Source: Chryseobacterium taeanense
Lineage (GTDB): Bacteria; Bacteroidota; Bacteroidia; Flavobacteriales; Weeksellaceae
DNA length: 64,000 nucleotides
Assembly: GCF_900099685.1 (NCBI RefSeq)
Contig: NZ_FNDW01000005.1
Location: 1 to 64,000 of the forward strand
Direction of reading: 5' to 3'
Shown here one piece after another: positions 40,613 to 49,447 of the stretch. Position numbers and translations under genes: made by a program. The notes beneath the pieces are model-generated. The model did no database searches. It saw nothing but the letters and a program-made list of their open reading frames with translations, and had not been told where the DNA came from. Numbering within the stretch: the first letter of the stretch is position 1; the number at the start of each line of letters is the position of its first letter.

Positions 40613-42640
40613 ATGAAAAAAATAACGCTTTCTTTGCTTTTAGCAGCAGGGATTTGTTCACAGAATGTGAACGCGCAAACTTCAGACAAAGGCTTGGATC
40701 TTAGTCTGATGGATAAAACCGTTCGTCCTCAGGATGATTTTTATAACTATGTGAGCGGAACATGGATGAAAACGGCTAAAATCCCTTCTGATAAACCGAC
40801 TTGGGGAAGTTTCAACAAGCTTGCGGAAGATACCGATAATCATTCCATGACCATCCTGAATTCTTTACTTAAAGATAAATTTGCTGATGGAACAGAAGGT
40901 AAAAAAATCCAGGATCTGTATGCTACCTACATGAATATGCAGAAGAGAAATGCAGATGGAATTAAACCTATTCAGGCAAATATCAAGAAAATTGATGCTA
41001 TTAAAAACCTTACAGATCTTCAGAATTATCTGACTTCCGTGACAAAGGAGGGTGAAAATACATTCTACGGCTGGGGAGTAGATGCAGATCTGAAAGATTC
41101 TAAAATGAATGCAGTTTATTTAGGAAATGCATCATTAGGATTGGGAAGAGATTACTATCAGAAAGTAAACGAAAAAAATACGGAAGCTCTTAACGAATAT
41201 ACAAAATATGTGGCTTCCATGTTGAAAGAGTTAGGATACAAAAATGCCGATGCAGCAGCAAAAGGTATTGTAGACTACGAAAAAAGCATTGCTCAGACCT
41301 ATCTTACTAACGAGCAAAGCCGTGACAATACGCTTCAGTATAATCCTGAAACAATGGCCGAACTTAAGGCCCTTGTAAAAAATGTAGACCTTCCGACTTA
41401 TCTTAAGAATGTTGGTGTCAATACAGATAGGGTAATTATCGGTGAATTAGGATACTACAAAAACTTAGATAAATTTATCAGCACTCAGAATCTTCCCGTG
41501 ATTAAGGATTATCTTAAATTCCACATGATTAATGGAAGTGCTTCTTACCTAAGCGAAAAATTAGGGGATATGAGATTTGCTTTTTATGGTAAATATTTAA
41601 GAGGTCAGCAGGAACAGAGAGCTTTAAACAAGAGAGGTTACGAACTAATCAACGGAACCTTGGGTGAAGCTTTCGGGAAACTTTATGTTGAAAAATATTT
41701 CCCTGCAGAAGCCAAAGCACAGATGGTTGAGCTTATCGACTATTTGAAGAAAAGTTTTGCCGTACACATCAATAATTTAGCGTGGATGTCTTCTACAACA
41801 AAGGAAAAAGCAATGCAGAAATTAAATAAATTCACTGTGAAAGTTGCATATCCTGATAAATGGAAAGATTATTCTAAATTAACGATCGTTCCTGAATCTA
41901 AAGGAGGGAATCTTTATTCAAATCTTCAGAATATTACAGAATGGCAGTACAATAAAGATTTAGCTAAAATCGGAAAACCGGTTGATAAATCAGAATGGGG
42001 AATGACTCCACAAACGGTGAATGCTTACTACAACCCGGTAAACAACGAAATTGTATTCCCTGCAGCAATCTTACAGCCGCCTTTCTTCAATCCTAAAGCT
42101 GATGCAGCGGTGAATTTCGGTGGAATCGGTGCCGTTATCGGTCACGAAATGAGCCACGGATTTGATGATTCCGGTGCACAGTTCGATGCAGACGGAAACC
42201 TTGTTGACTGGTGGACTCCGGAAGATAAAGCCAACTTTGAAAAAGCTACTAAAGCCCTTGCCGCACAGTACGACAAATATGAACCGGTAAAAGGAACTTT
42301 CGTAAACGGAACATTCACCAATGGTGAAAATATCGCCGATTTAGGTGGTGTAAATATTGCTTACGATGCTCTTCAGATGTATTTAAAAGATAAAGGAAAC
42401 CCTGGACTCATCAGTGGTTATACACAAGATCAAAGGTTCTTCCTTAGCTGGGCAACCGTTTGGAGAACAATGTCTAGTGAAAAATACATGGTAAACCAGG
42501 TAAAAACAGATCCGCACTCTCCGGGATATTTCAGAAGTTTCGGACCTATTATTAATGTTGATGCTTTCTACAAAGCATTCGACGTGAAGCCGGGAGATAA
42601 ATTGTATAAAGCTCCTGCAGACAGAATTAAAATCTGGTAA
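40613..42640 (+). CDS. M13 family zinc metallopeptidase (first of tandem pair)
   Basis: A neprilysin/PepO-like endopeptidase with a signal peptide (LSLLLAAGICSQNVNAQ). The zinc site is VIGHEMSHGFDD (HExxH) with the downstream Glu in GENIADLGG; the substrate-backbone motif NAYYNP and the C-terminal CxxW-like end (DRIKIW) are present. The absence of a lipobox suggests a soluble periplasmic enzyme. 675 residues. Its own terminator separates it from a close paralogue. Confidence 0.94.
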   Translation: MKKITLSLLLAAGICSQNVNAQTSDKGLDLSLMDKTVRPQDDFYNYVSGTWMKTAKIPSDKPTWGSFNKLAEDTDNHSMTILNSLLKDKFADGTEGKKIQDLYATYMNMQKRNADGIKPIQANIKKIDAIKNLTDLQNYLTSVTKEGENTFYGWGVDADLKDSKMNAVYLGNASLGLGRDYYQKVNEKNTEALNEYTKYVASMLKELGYKNADAAAKGIVDYEKSIAQTYLTNEQSRDNTLQYNPETMAELKALVKNVDLPTYLKNVGVNTDRVIIGELGYYKNLDKFISTQNLPVIKDYLKFHMINGSASYLSEKLGDMRFAFYGKYLRGQQEQRALNKRGYELINGTLGEAFGKLYVEKYFPAEAKAQMVELIDYLKKSFAVHINNLAWMSSTTKEKAMQKLNKFTVKVAYPDKWKDYSKLTIVPESKGGNLYSNLQNITEWQYNKDLAKIGKPVDKSEWGMTPQTVNAYYNPVNNEIVFPAAILQPPFFNPKADAAVNFGGIGAVIGHEMSHGFDDSGAQFDADGNLVDWWTPEDKANFEKATKALAAQYDKYEPVKGTFVNGTFTNGENIADLGGVNIAYDALQMYLKDKGNPGLISGYTQDQRFFLSWATVWRTMSSEKYMVNQVKTDPHSPGYFRSFGPIINVDAFYKAFDVKPGDKLYKAPADRIKIW

Positions 42641-42658
42641 TCATTACCCAAGAATAGT

Positions 42659-42687
42659 AAAACCGTTCAGCAATGAGCGGTTTTTTT
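42659..42687 (+). terminator. terminator of the first M13 gene
   Basis: An 11-bp stem AAAACCGTTCA / TGAGCGGTTTT (one G-U pair) is followed by T7. Confidence 0.8.
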
Positions 42688-42837
42688 ATTTAATGAATTA
42701 TAAAAAATAAATTCAACATAAATAATATCTTGAACTTTGAATCTGGAACCTTTTCACTATTTATTGATTATCATTAATCACTTATCATCAAAATTTGTAT
42801 ATTTGGTAAGTTTGTGTAAGAATCAAAAATATTTTTA

Positions 42838-44934
42838 ATGAAAAAGCTAAATATTGGAATACTTGCCTTCTCAGGACTTGTATTTTTAAATTCATGTGGT
42901 ACAGCAAAAACAGCAGATACGCAAAAACCGAAAACCGTGGAAGAAGTTGTTGCAAAGCCGGTAAAAGAGCAAATGAAAGAAGAAGGAATCAATTTATCAT
43001 ACATGGATAAAACCGTTCGTCCACAGGATGATTTTTTTAGCTATGTGAACGGAAATTGGGTGAAAACCACTCAAATCCCATCAGATAAAGCTAGTTGGGG
43101 ATCTTTCAATGCACTGAGAGAAAATGTAGATGATGCTTCCTTGGATATTTTAAACAAAATTTTATCCGAATCTTATCCTGCGGGTTCTGAAGGTCAAAAA
43201 ATCCAGAATCTATATGCCTCTTTTATGGATACGGCGAAAAGAAATGCAGAAGGTTTGTCACCAATCAAAGGAGATTTAGCAAAAATTGATGCCATCAAAA
43301 ATCTTAATGATTTGCAGAATTATTTACTTGAAGCTACTAAGCTGGGAGATAATTCTTTCTATGGATGGAGAGTAGGTGCAGACATGAAGAACTCTAAAAT
43401 GAATGCCGTTTATCTTGGTGGCCCTGATCTTGGTTTGGGAAGAGATTATTACCAGAAAGTAAATGAAGCCAATGCCAAAACCCTGGCGGAATATCAATCA
43501 TATGTAGGGAAACTCTTTGGCGTTTTAGGGTATAAAAATGCTGAAACTTCTGCCCAAAATGTAGTTGATTTCGAAAAACAGCTGGCCAATTATTTATTAA
43601 CTCTTGAGCAAAACAGGAATGCTAATCTGAGATATAATCCAAAGAACGTTTCTGAACTTCCGGCTCTTGTGAAAAATGTAAACCTCGAAAAATATCTTAA
43701 AGAAGCAGGTGTTAATACAGACAGGGTAATCATTGGAGAACTGAAGTATTACCAAAATATGGATTCTTTCCTTACGCAGAAAAATCTCCCTCTTTTGAAA
43801 GATTATCTTAAATACCATCTAATTAATGGAAATGCAGGTAATCTGGATGAAAATCTCGAACAGATCAGATTTGATTTCTATTCTAAATATCTTCAGGGAC
43901 AAAAAGAACAGCGTCCGATGAACAAGAGAGGACTTTCTCTCGTAAACGGTGTTCTTGGTGAAGCTTTCGGTAAATTATATGTTGAAAAATATTTCACTCC
44001 GGAATCTAAAGCACAGATGGAAACGTATATTGATTACATTTTAAAATCATTTAAGCAACATATAAATGATATGGATTGGATGTCTCCCGCAACGAAAGTG
44101 AAAGCTCAGGAGAAATTATCTAAATTCACGGTAAAAATTGCCTATCCGGACAAATGGAAAGACTATACCCAGCTGAAAGTAGAATCTCCCAAAGCTGGCG
44201 CAACATTATACTCCAATCTTCAGAATGTTTCCGCATGGCAATATCAAAGAAGTCTGGATAAAATAGGAAAACCTGTAGACAAAACAGAATGGGGAATGAG
44301 TCCGCAAACAGTAAATGCATATTACAGCGGATCAAACAACGAAATCGTTTTTCCGGCAGCAATCCTTCAGCCTCCGTTCTACAACCCAAAAGCAGATGCA
44401 GCAGTTAACTTCGGCGGAATTGGTGCAGTGATCGGTCACGAGATTTCCCACGGATTCGACGACAGTGGCTCCAGATTCGATGGAGATGGAAACCTTAATA
44501 ACTGGTGGACAGATGAAGACCGTAAGAATTTCGATGCAAAAGTTGCTCAATTAGCAGCTCAGTACAGCGCTTATGAGCCTGTAAAAGGAAGTTTTGTAAA
44601 CGGTAAATTTACCAGCGGTGAAAATATTGGAGACCTTGGTGGAGTCGCGGTTGCTTACGATGCACTTCAGATGTATCTTAAAGATCATGGAAATCCAGGG
44701 TTAATCAGCGGTTTTACGCAGGATCAGAGATTTTTTATGAGCTGGGCAACCGTTTGGAGAACAAAATCTACGGATCAGTATATGACCAATCAGGTGAAAA
44801 CAGACCCGCACTCTCCGGGAGTATTCAGAGCATTTGGCCCTTTGGTGAATCAGGATGCATTTATAAAAGCATTTGATATAAAACCTGGTGACAAAATGTA
44901 CAAAGCTCCTGAAGACAGAATAAAAATTTGGTAA
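42838..44934 (+). CDS. M13 family zinc metallopeptidase lipoprotein (second of tandem pair)
   Basis: A paralogue of the preceding gene, near-identical in many stretches (for example SYMDKTVRPQDDFFSYVNG and DRVIIGEL). It has the zinc site VIGHEISHGFDD and GENIGDLGG. Unlike its twin it carries a lipobox (LVFLNSCGTAK) and a short linker, so it is membrane anchored. 698 residues. The pair arose by duplication followed by a change of cellular location. Confidence 0.94.
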   Translation: MKKLNIGILAFSGLVFLNSCGTAKTADTQKPKTVEEVVAKPVKEQMKEEGINLSYMDKTVRPQDDFFSYVNGNWVKTTQIPSDKASWGSFNALRENVDDASLDILNKILSESYPAGSEGQKIQNLYASFMDTAKRNAEGLSPIKGDLAKIDAIKNLNDLQNYLLEATKLGDNSFYGWRVGADMKNSKMNAVYLGGPDLGLGRDYYQKVNEANAKTLAEYQSYVGKLFGVLGYKNAETSAQNVVDFEKQLANYLLTLEQNRNANLRYNPKNVSELPALVKNVNLEKYLKEAGVNTDRVIIGELKYYQNMDSFLTQKNLPLLKDYLKYHLINGNAGNLDENLEQIRFDFYSKYLQGQKEQRPMNKRGLSLVNGVLGEAFGKLYVEKYFTPESKAQMETYIDYILKSFKQHINDMDWMSPATKVKAQEKLSKFTVKIAYPDKWKDYTQLKVESPKAGATLYSNLQNVSAWQYQRSLDKIGKPVDKTEWGMSPQTVNAYYSGSNNEIVFPAAILQPPFYNPKADAAVNFGGIGAVIGHEISHGFDDSGSRFDGDGNLNNWWTDEDRKNFDAKVAQLAAQYSAYEPVKGSFVNGKFTSGENIGDLGGVAVAYDALQMYLKDHGNPGLISGFTQDQRFFMSWATVWRTKSTDQYMTNQVKTDPHSPGVFRAFGPLVNQDAFIKAFDIKPGDKMYKAPEDRIKIW

Positions 44935-44959
44935 GAAAAACCAAAAATTGTTAGAAGAG

Positions 44960-44989
44960 AAAAACGCATCAGAAATGGTGCGTTTTTTT
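44960..44989 (+). terminator. terminator of the second M13 gene
   Basis: A stem AAAACGCATCA / TGGTGCGTTTT (one G-U pair) is followed by a T tract. Confidence 0.8.
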
Positions 44990-45193
44990 ATTTATTTTTT
45001 CATAGATTAGTGATATCGTAAAATGTTGATTTTTGATTAAAATTTATTATTTAAAGTAAATATTTCAAGAAAAATCTTAACAAAATTTTGTATGTTACAG
45101 TTTTTTTTTAAATTTAAACATTGGATTGGTCAGTTATTTGATGCTGATAAATACGATTCACACCAAAATAGAAAATCTCAAAATAACAATAAT

Positions 45194-45640
45194 ATGGCAA
45201 TGTTTAATTATGGCGTTGGCGGAAACGAAGTGAAAGTAGATGCTAATGAAGCTATTCAGAACATACAGGAAAATAAATCTCTGATCGTGAGCCAGCTTAC
45301 CACAGATGAATCTTATGTTCCTGAAATTGTAACAGGTCTAAAGACTGTGGATGACGTCTTCAAACATTTCCAGCCTTCTGTAAGTGTGCAGCACGAAACG
45401 GAAGACGGCAATGTAGTAGAAGAGGAATTCCGTTTTCAGAATCTTGCGGACTTCACCCCGAAAAATCTTACCCAGAAATCAGCGTATCTTCAGCAGCTCA
45501 GCATGGAGCAGGAACAGTACAATAAGATCGTACGTCAGCTGAAAACCAATAAAATTCTGCGTAATATGCTGGAGAACGATCAGACGAGAGCTGCGTTTAT
45601 CGAAGTATTAAAGGAAGTGGCCCAAGAACTTGAAAAATAA
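45194..45640 (+). CDS. tssB: type VI secretion sheath small subunit TssB (Bacteroidota type)
   Basis: A 148-residue protein beginning MAMFNYGVGGNEVKVDANEA and containing VDDVFKHFQPSVSVQHE, FRFQNLADFTPKNL and a helical C-terminus (LKTNKILRNMLEND). The pattern is that of the TssB/VipA homologues of the T6SS-iii subtype. It forms the contractile sheath with TssC. I chose the ATG at 45194; 34 codons readable upstream are Asn/Lys-rich and lack family similarity. tssC follows after 20 bp. Confidence 0.88.
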   Translation: MAMFNYGVGGNEVKVDANEAIQNIQENKSLIVSQLTTDESYVPEIVTGLKTVDDVFKHFQPSVSVQHETEDGNVVEEEFRFQNLADFTPKNLTQKSAYLQQLSMEQEQYNKIVRQLKTNKILRNMLENDQTRAAFIEVLKEVAQELEK

Positions 45641-45660
45641 TCTAAAGACTTACATTAATC

Positions 45661-47022
45661 ATGGATAGTAAATTACAGGCAGCTGAAAACCAACAACAGG
45701 GACAACAGCAACACGCAGGGCAACCTAAGGGCAACCCGCTTGCCGAACTCAATAAAATAGGTGGTTTCGGTTTCGTAGAATCCGTTGTAGACGGTATCGC
45801 AAACATGAATCCTACAAGAAAAGCCAGAAAAGAAATTTTCCTTACTGATGGCAATAAAGAAGAAGAGAGAAAAGAGCTTCTTCAGAAAATAAATCTTTGG
45901 GTAAATCTTCTGGAAGGCAACGATTCGGCCGATAAAATGGCTGAAACGTGCAAATCTAAAGCTCAGGCCGCAGACCAGAGTTTAAAATCAAATCTTAAAA
46001 ATACATTAGACGCAGTGCGTCAGCTGGAAACAAACTACAGAACCGTAGCCCAGTTTTATAAAAATACAGAACTTGATAAGGTTGATAATGTTAGCATTGT
46101 CAATGCAAGCTTAGATCAGGTTTCCGATCTTGATAATCCTTTGTTTATTGATGCGATTGCAGAAGAATTTAAAAACTATTACGATCGCCTTGATCTTAGG
46201 GATAACTATTCGATTTTAGCAATTCCGGGATATTTAGGATCAAATAAAGTTATCGAAAAATGGGCGAAGATCTGTAATGAAAATAAGGTAATGATGGTTA
46301 CCGATTTTGCCAATCTTGACAAACCGGATGATGTGGTAGATCTTTTCCATTCTGCAAATCTTACGGGAGGTGAACTTCACAGAAGTAATGTTATTATGAC
46401 GTGTAATTGGCTTGTGGGACGTGGTAAAGCAGAAGAAGTAGGGGAGGAAGAAAATGTAGAACTTCCGCCATCGACTTCACTGGCAGGAAAAATTCATAAA
46501 ACACTGATGTCTCAGGTGGCAGCAGGTAAAAAGCATGGTAATATCAATGAAGTAGATGCCGTAAAATTTGAGTTAAAGAAAAGCGAAATTTCACAGCTGG
46601 AAAAAATGGGACTTGTTCCAATGGTTAATGAATACGGTAAGATCATGGCGTTTTCAGCGAAAACATTGTTTACTGGAGATAATATCGGTCTTCAGACATA
46701 TTCTGTTGTTCGGGTTTTCGACTACGTAACTAAAGTTTTATTGGATTTCCTAAACAGAAGAGCTTTCGAAAACTGGAATGCTAAAAATGAAGATGATCTT
46801 AGAAGACAGATTGTTCAGTTCCTGGATAATATTAAAGGTCCGGATAAACTGATCGAGAAATTTAAAATTGTTCGTTTTGAGCAGGATAGAGTCAATAAAG
46901 ACAGAGTTTGGCTGGATATTCGTCTTACACCGTATTTCCCGACAAAGAGTTTTGTTATCAAACTTGACGGTCATAAAGGAGATGATGGAAACGAATGGGA
47001 TGCAGAATACGCTCAGGAATAA
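45661..47022 (+). CDS. tssC: type VI secretion sheath large subunit TssC (Bacteroidota type, DUF5458)
   Basis: A 453-residue protein with a Gln-rich N-terminus (ENQQQGQQQHAGQ), then NKIGGFGFVESVVDGIANMN, a helical domain, and the sheath core (YSILAIPGYLGSNKVIEKWA, LQTYSVVRVFDYVTKVLLDF, LDIRLTPYFPTKSFVIKL). This is the large sheath subunit of T6SS-iii. It is shorter than proteobacterial TssC (about 490), as usual for this subtype. No baseplate, Hcp, VgrG, ClpV or membrane-complex genes are in the window. Confidence 0.88.
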   Translation: MDSKLQAAENQQQGQQQHAGQPKGNPLAELNKIGGFGFVESVVDGIANMNPTRKARKEIFLTDGNKEEERKELLQKINLWVNLLEGNDSADKMAETCKSKAQAADQSLKSNLKNTLDAVRQLETNYRTVAQFYKNTELDKVDNVSIVNASLDQVSDLDNPLFIDAIAEEFKNYYDRLDLRDNYSILAIPGYLGSNKVIEKWAKICNENKVMMVTDFANLDKPDDVVDLFHSANLTGGELHRSNVIMTCNWLVGRGKAEEVGEEENVELPPSTSLAGKIHKTLMSQVAAGKKHGNINEVDAVKFELKKSEISQLEKMGLVPMVNEYGKIMAFSAKTLFTGDNIGLQTYSVVRVFDYVTKVLLDFLNRRAFENWNAKNEDDLRRQIVQFLDNIKGPDKLIEKFKIVRFEQDRVNKDRVWLDIRLTPYFPTKSFVIKLDGHKGDDGNEWDAEYAQE

Positions 47023-47039
47023 AAATACAATATACAATA

Positions 47040-47069
47040 AAAACCGATGAAAAATACATCGGTTTTTTT
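47040..47069 (+). terminator. terminator of tssBC
   Basis: A 10-bp stem AAAACCGATG / CATCGGTTTT is followed by a T run. Confidence 0.8.
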
Positions 47070-47094
47070 CTATCAAATCATTAAATATTTCAAC

Positions 47095-47541
47095 ATGAAA
47101 GGCAGATTATTATACTTTTTGCCGTTAATTATTTTTCTTTTCGGTTGTGAGGAAAAAAAACTCCAACAAGAACACAAAATTGATCTTTTTGCAGACGAAC
47201 GACAGGAAGGGAAAGCATACATTATGAACGAACAGGAATGCTTTGATGCCAGTGATCTAGTGTTATCAAGCTCTGACATTAAGCTTACCGACAGTTCAAC
47301 CGGTCGTGGACGCGCAATTTTTATCTATAAAATAAAATCCGGCGAAGTATTAAAAACAACAAGAGATTCAGTGATAAATTTTCCTGTGCAGATTCTGTCT
47401 GATCAAAGGCTGAAACTGAAATCTCCGATGTACGTTTATCTCAAAAAACTTGAAGGTTACCGATTCATCGCAAAAGACAAACATCTTAAGTATCAATGGC
47501 TGAAAGCAGCTCCCGTTTATTCTGTAAAAGCTGAAAAATAA
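47095..47541 (+). CDS. lipoprotein of unknown function
   Basis: A 148-residue protein with a clean lipobox (LPLIIFLFGCEEKK). The mature part is basic and beta-rich (GRGRAIFIYKIKSGEV, LKSPMYVYLKKLEGY). No family is recognised. The ATG at 47095 fits the signal peptide; the earlier start at 47047 lies inside the tssC terminator. Although next to tssC, the terminator between them argues against a shared transcript. Confidence 0.65.
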   Translation: MKGRLLYFLPLIIFLFGCEEKKLQQEHKIDLFADERQEGKAYIMNEQECFDASDLVLSSSDIKLTDSSTGRGRAIFIYKIKSGEVLKTTRDSVINFPVQILSDQRLKLKSPMYVYLKKLEGYRFIAKDKHLKYQWLKAAPVYSVKAEK

Positions 47542-47546
47542 AATTT

Positions 47547-47554
47547 TATCTTTG
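47547..47554 (+). promoter_or_regulatory. -7 element (TATCTTTG) of mutY
   Basis: Matches TAnnTTTG, 61 nt before the TTG start of mutY. Confidence 0.35.
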
Positions 47555-47615
47555 CATACTCCAAATCTTTGGGTTATCAGAATCATAAAGATTTAATTTA
47601 AAAAGAAACAAAAGC

Positions 47616-48659
47616 TTGAAAAATACAACTTCAGCAAACTTTAAACACATCGGCACCAAACTGTTGAACTGGTATAAAATAAACGCCCGAGATCTTCCTT
47701 TCCGGCAGACAAAAGATCCGTATAAAATATGGATTTGTGAGATCGTTTTTCAGCAGACAAGAATTAATCAGGGGCTAAACCACTACAATAATTTTATTGC
47801 AAGATTTCCTGACGTTAAAACATTGGCAGAAGCTGATGAAGATGAGGTTTTGCTATATTGGAAAGGATTGGGATATTATTCAAGAGCTATCAATATTCAT
47901 AAAGCGGCACAGCAGATCATGAATGATTATCATGGAATTTTCCCGCATGAATACGAAGAGATTCTAAAGCTGAAAGGAGTCGGGAAATATACGGCTGCAG
48001 CAGTTTCCAGTATTTGTTTTAACGGTAAAATTCCGGCGGTTGACGGAAATTTTTATCGAGTTCTCAGCCGGGTTTTTGCTGATGATTTTGATATTTCCAA
48101 TTCACGGGCTTTCAGTTATTTTTCGGAATTGGCTCATTTAATTTTACCGGATAATGTCGGTGATTTTAATCAGGCAATGATGGATCTGGGCTCTGAAATT
48201 TGTAAGCCGAAAAATCCACTGTGTACAGAATGTCCTTTAAACGATGATTGTCTGGCTTTTTCTTTAAATAAAATTTCGGAATTTCCTGTTAAAACAAAAA
48301 AAACAAAAGCAGAAGATTTAGCTTTAAAATATTATTTCGTTCACAGAAACGGAGAATTTTTAATTCAACAGAGAAAAGATGATTTTATCTGGAAAAAATT
48401 ATTTGAATTTCCGCCTGAAATTTCTGATGAATTAATTCCTTTTATCAAAAGTGTAAAAACGGTCAGTCATAAATTAACTCACAAAAACTTAAGCATCGAA
48501 ATTTTTAATGTTGAAGTTGATACCGAAGAAATCTGGCAGAATTTTATAGCTGAAAATAATTACATCATTACTGATGTTGAAGGATCTCACGAAAAGTCCT
48601 TCCCAAAACCATTGGAGAATTATATTGAGAGTTATGATACAGCGTACAGAATCTTGTAA
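47616..48659 (+). CDS. mutY: A/G-specific adenine DNA glycosylase
   Basis: MutY removes adenine mispaired with 8-oxoguanine. The catalytic Glu lies in WICEIVFQQTR, the helix-hairpin-helix in LKGVGKYTAAAV, and the catalytic Asp in PAVDGNFYRV. The Fe-S cluster Cys pattern is CKPKNPLCTECPLNDDC. A C-terminal NUDIX-like recognition domain covers about 230-347. 347 residues. The only sensible start is TTG at 47616, since the next Met lies inside the catalytic domain. Confidence 0.94.
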   Translation: MKNTTSANFKHIGTKLLNWYKINARDLPFRQTKDPYKIWICEIVFQQTRINQGLNHYNNFIARFPDVKTLAEADEDEVLLYWKGLGYYSRAINIHKAAQQIMNDYHGIFPHEYEEILKLKGVGKYTAAAVSSICFNGKIPAVDGNFYRVLSRVFADDFDISNSRAFSYFSELAHLILPDNVGDFNQAMMDLGSEICKPKNPLCTECPLNDDCLAFSLNKISEFPVKTKKTKAEDLALKYYFVHRNGEFLIQQRKDDFIWKKLFEFPPEISDELIPFIKSVKTVSHKLTHKNLSIEIFNVEVDTEEIWQNFIAENNYIITDVEGSHEKSFPKPLENYIESYDTAYRIL

Positions 48660-48685
48660 TATGCAAGAAACATTCATAATATTTC

Positions 48686-48770
48686 TTGCTGAGTGAAACG
48701 CCTTAGTGAACTTGAAATATATATTACAACTATAAAAAAATCTTCATGCGCTTTGCGTTAAAGATCAAAG
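48686..48770 (+). repeat. dispersed intergenic repeat, copy 2
   Basis: This starts with the 19-mer identical to 7800-7818 and ends with GCGCTTTGCGTTAAAGAT, paralleling the first copy. It lies between mutY and gldD. Confidence 0.55.
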
Positions 48771-48849
48771 TTTTCAATCAATATCTAAATTCAATTCAAA
48801 ACCCATTGAAATCCTGAAATTTGTATTCTCAAATCTAAAATGGAATTTG

Positions 48850-48857
48850 TATTTTTG
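48850..48857 (+). promoter_or_regulatory. -7 element (TATTTTTG) of gldD
   Basis: Matches TAnnTTTG, only 4 nt before the chosen ATG at 48862, suggesting a leaderless or near-leaderless mRNA. Confidence 0.45.
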
Positions 48858-48861
48858 CAGA

Positions 48862-49419
48862 ATGTTTAAAAACGCCATTTTTATTTTTGCAGCTTTGTTT
48901 TTGGTATCTTGTGGCAAAGATCCTGTTCCAAAGCCTTATGGAGAGCTTCGCCTGGAATATCCTGCGCCGAAATATCAGAAGTTTGAAAATAACTGTGCCT
49001 ATACGTTTGAATATTCAGATTTTGCCAAAATCTCAGATGCTAAAAGACCGTGTTGGTATTACCTGAATTATCCTAAAATGAAAGCAAAAGTATTCGTGAC
49101 TTATTATCCGATAAAAAACGATTTTGCAGCACACATCCAGGAAGCGGAAAAAATGGTCTACGAACATACAATAAAGGCGAGTGCTATTGATACAAAGTCA
49201 TTCGAATATCCTGAAAAAAAAGTGTACGGAAACTTTTACGAACTTAAAGGGCAAAGTGCTTCTAATCTACAGTTTTACATTACCGACAGTACAAAGCATT
49301 TCGTAACGGCTTATTTATATTTCAATACAAGACCAAAACCGGATTCTTTGGCTCCGGCAGTAGATTATATCAAAAAAGATATGAAACATCTGCTTGACAC
49401 ATTTGAATGGAAAAATTAA
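48862..49419 (+). CDS. gldD: gliding motility lipoprotein GldD
   Basis: A lipoprotein (FAALFLVSCGKDPVPKPYG) whose mature part matches GldD: PKPYGELRLEYPAPKYQKF, CAYTFEYS, KRPCWYYLNYPKMKAKVF, and a C-terminal YFNTRPKPDSLAP. GldD is needed for gliding and type IX secretion in gliding Flavobacteria. In many of them it follows gldE; here gldE is absent and mutY is upstream. 185 residues. The start at 48862 is supported by the signal peptide and the -7 element. Confidence 0.9.
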   Translation: MFKNAIFIFAALFLVSCGKDPVPKPYGELRLEYPAPKYQKFENNCAYTFEYSDFAKISDAKRPCWYYLNYPKMKAKVFVTYYPIKNDFAAHIQEAEKMVYEHTIKASAIDTKSFEYPEKKVYGNFYELKGQSASNLQFYITDSTKHFVTAYLYFNTRPKPDSLAPAVDYIKKDMKHLLDTFEWKN

Positions 49420-49447
49420 TTTACTTTAAAAATATTTTGAAAATAAT

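Noticed and set aside
47047..47094. Upstream start for the lipoprotein gene after tssC
   Set aside because: The codons fall in the tssC terminator stem and would displace the signal peptide from the N-terminus.
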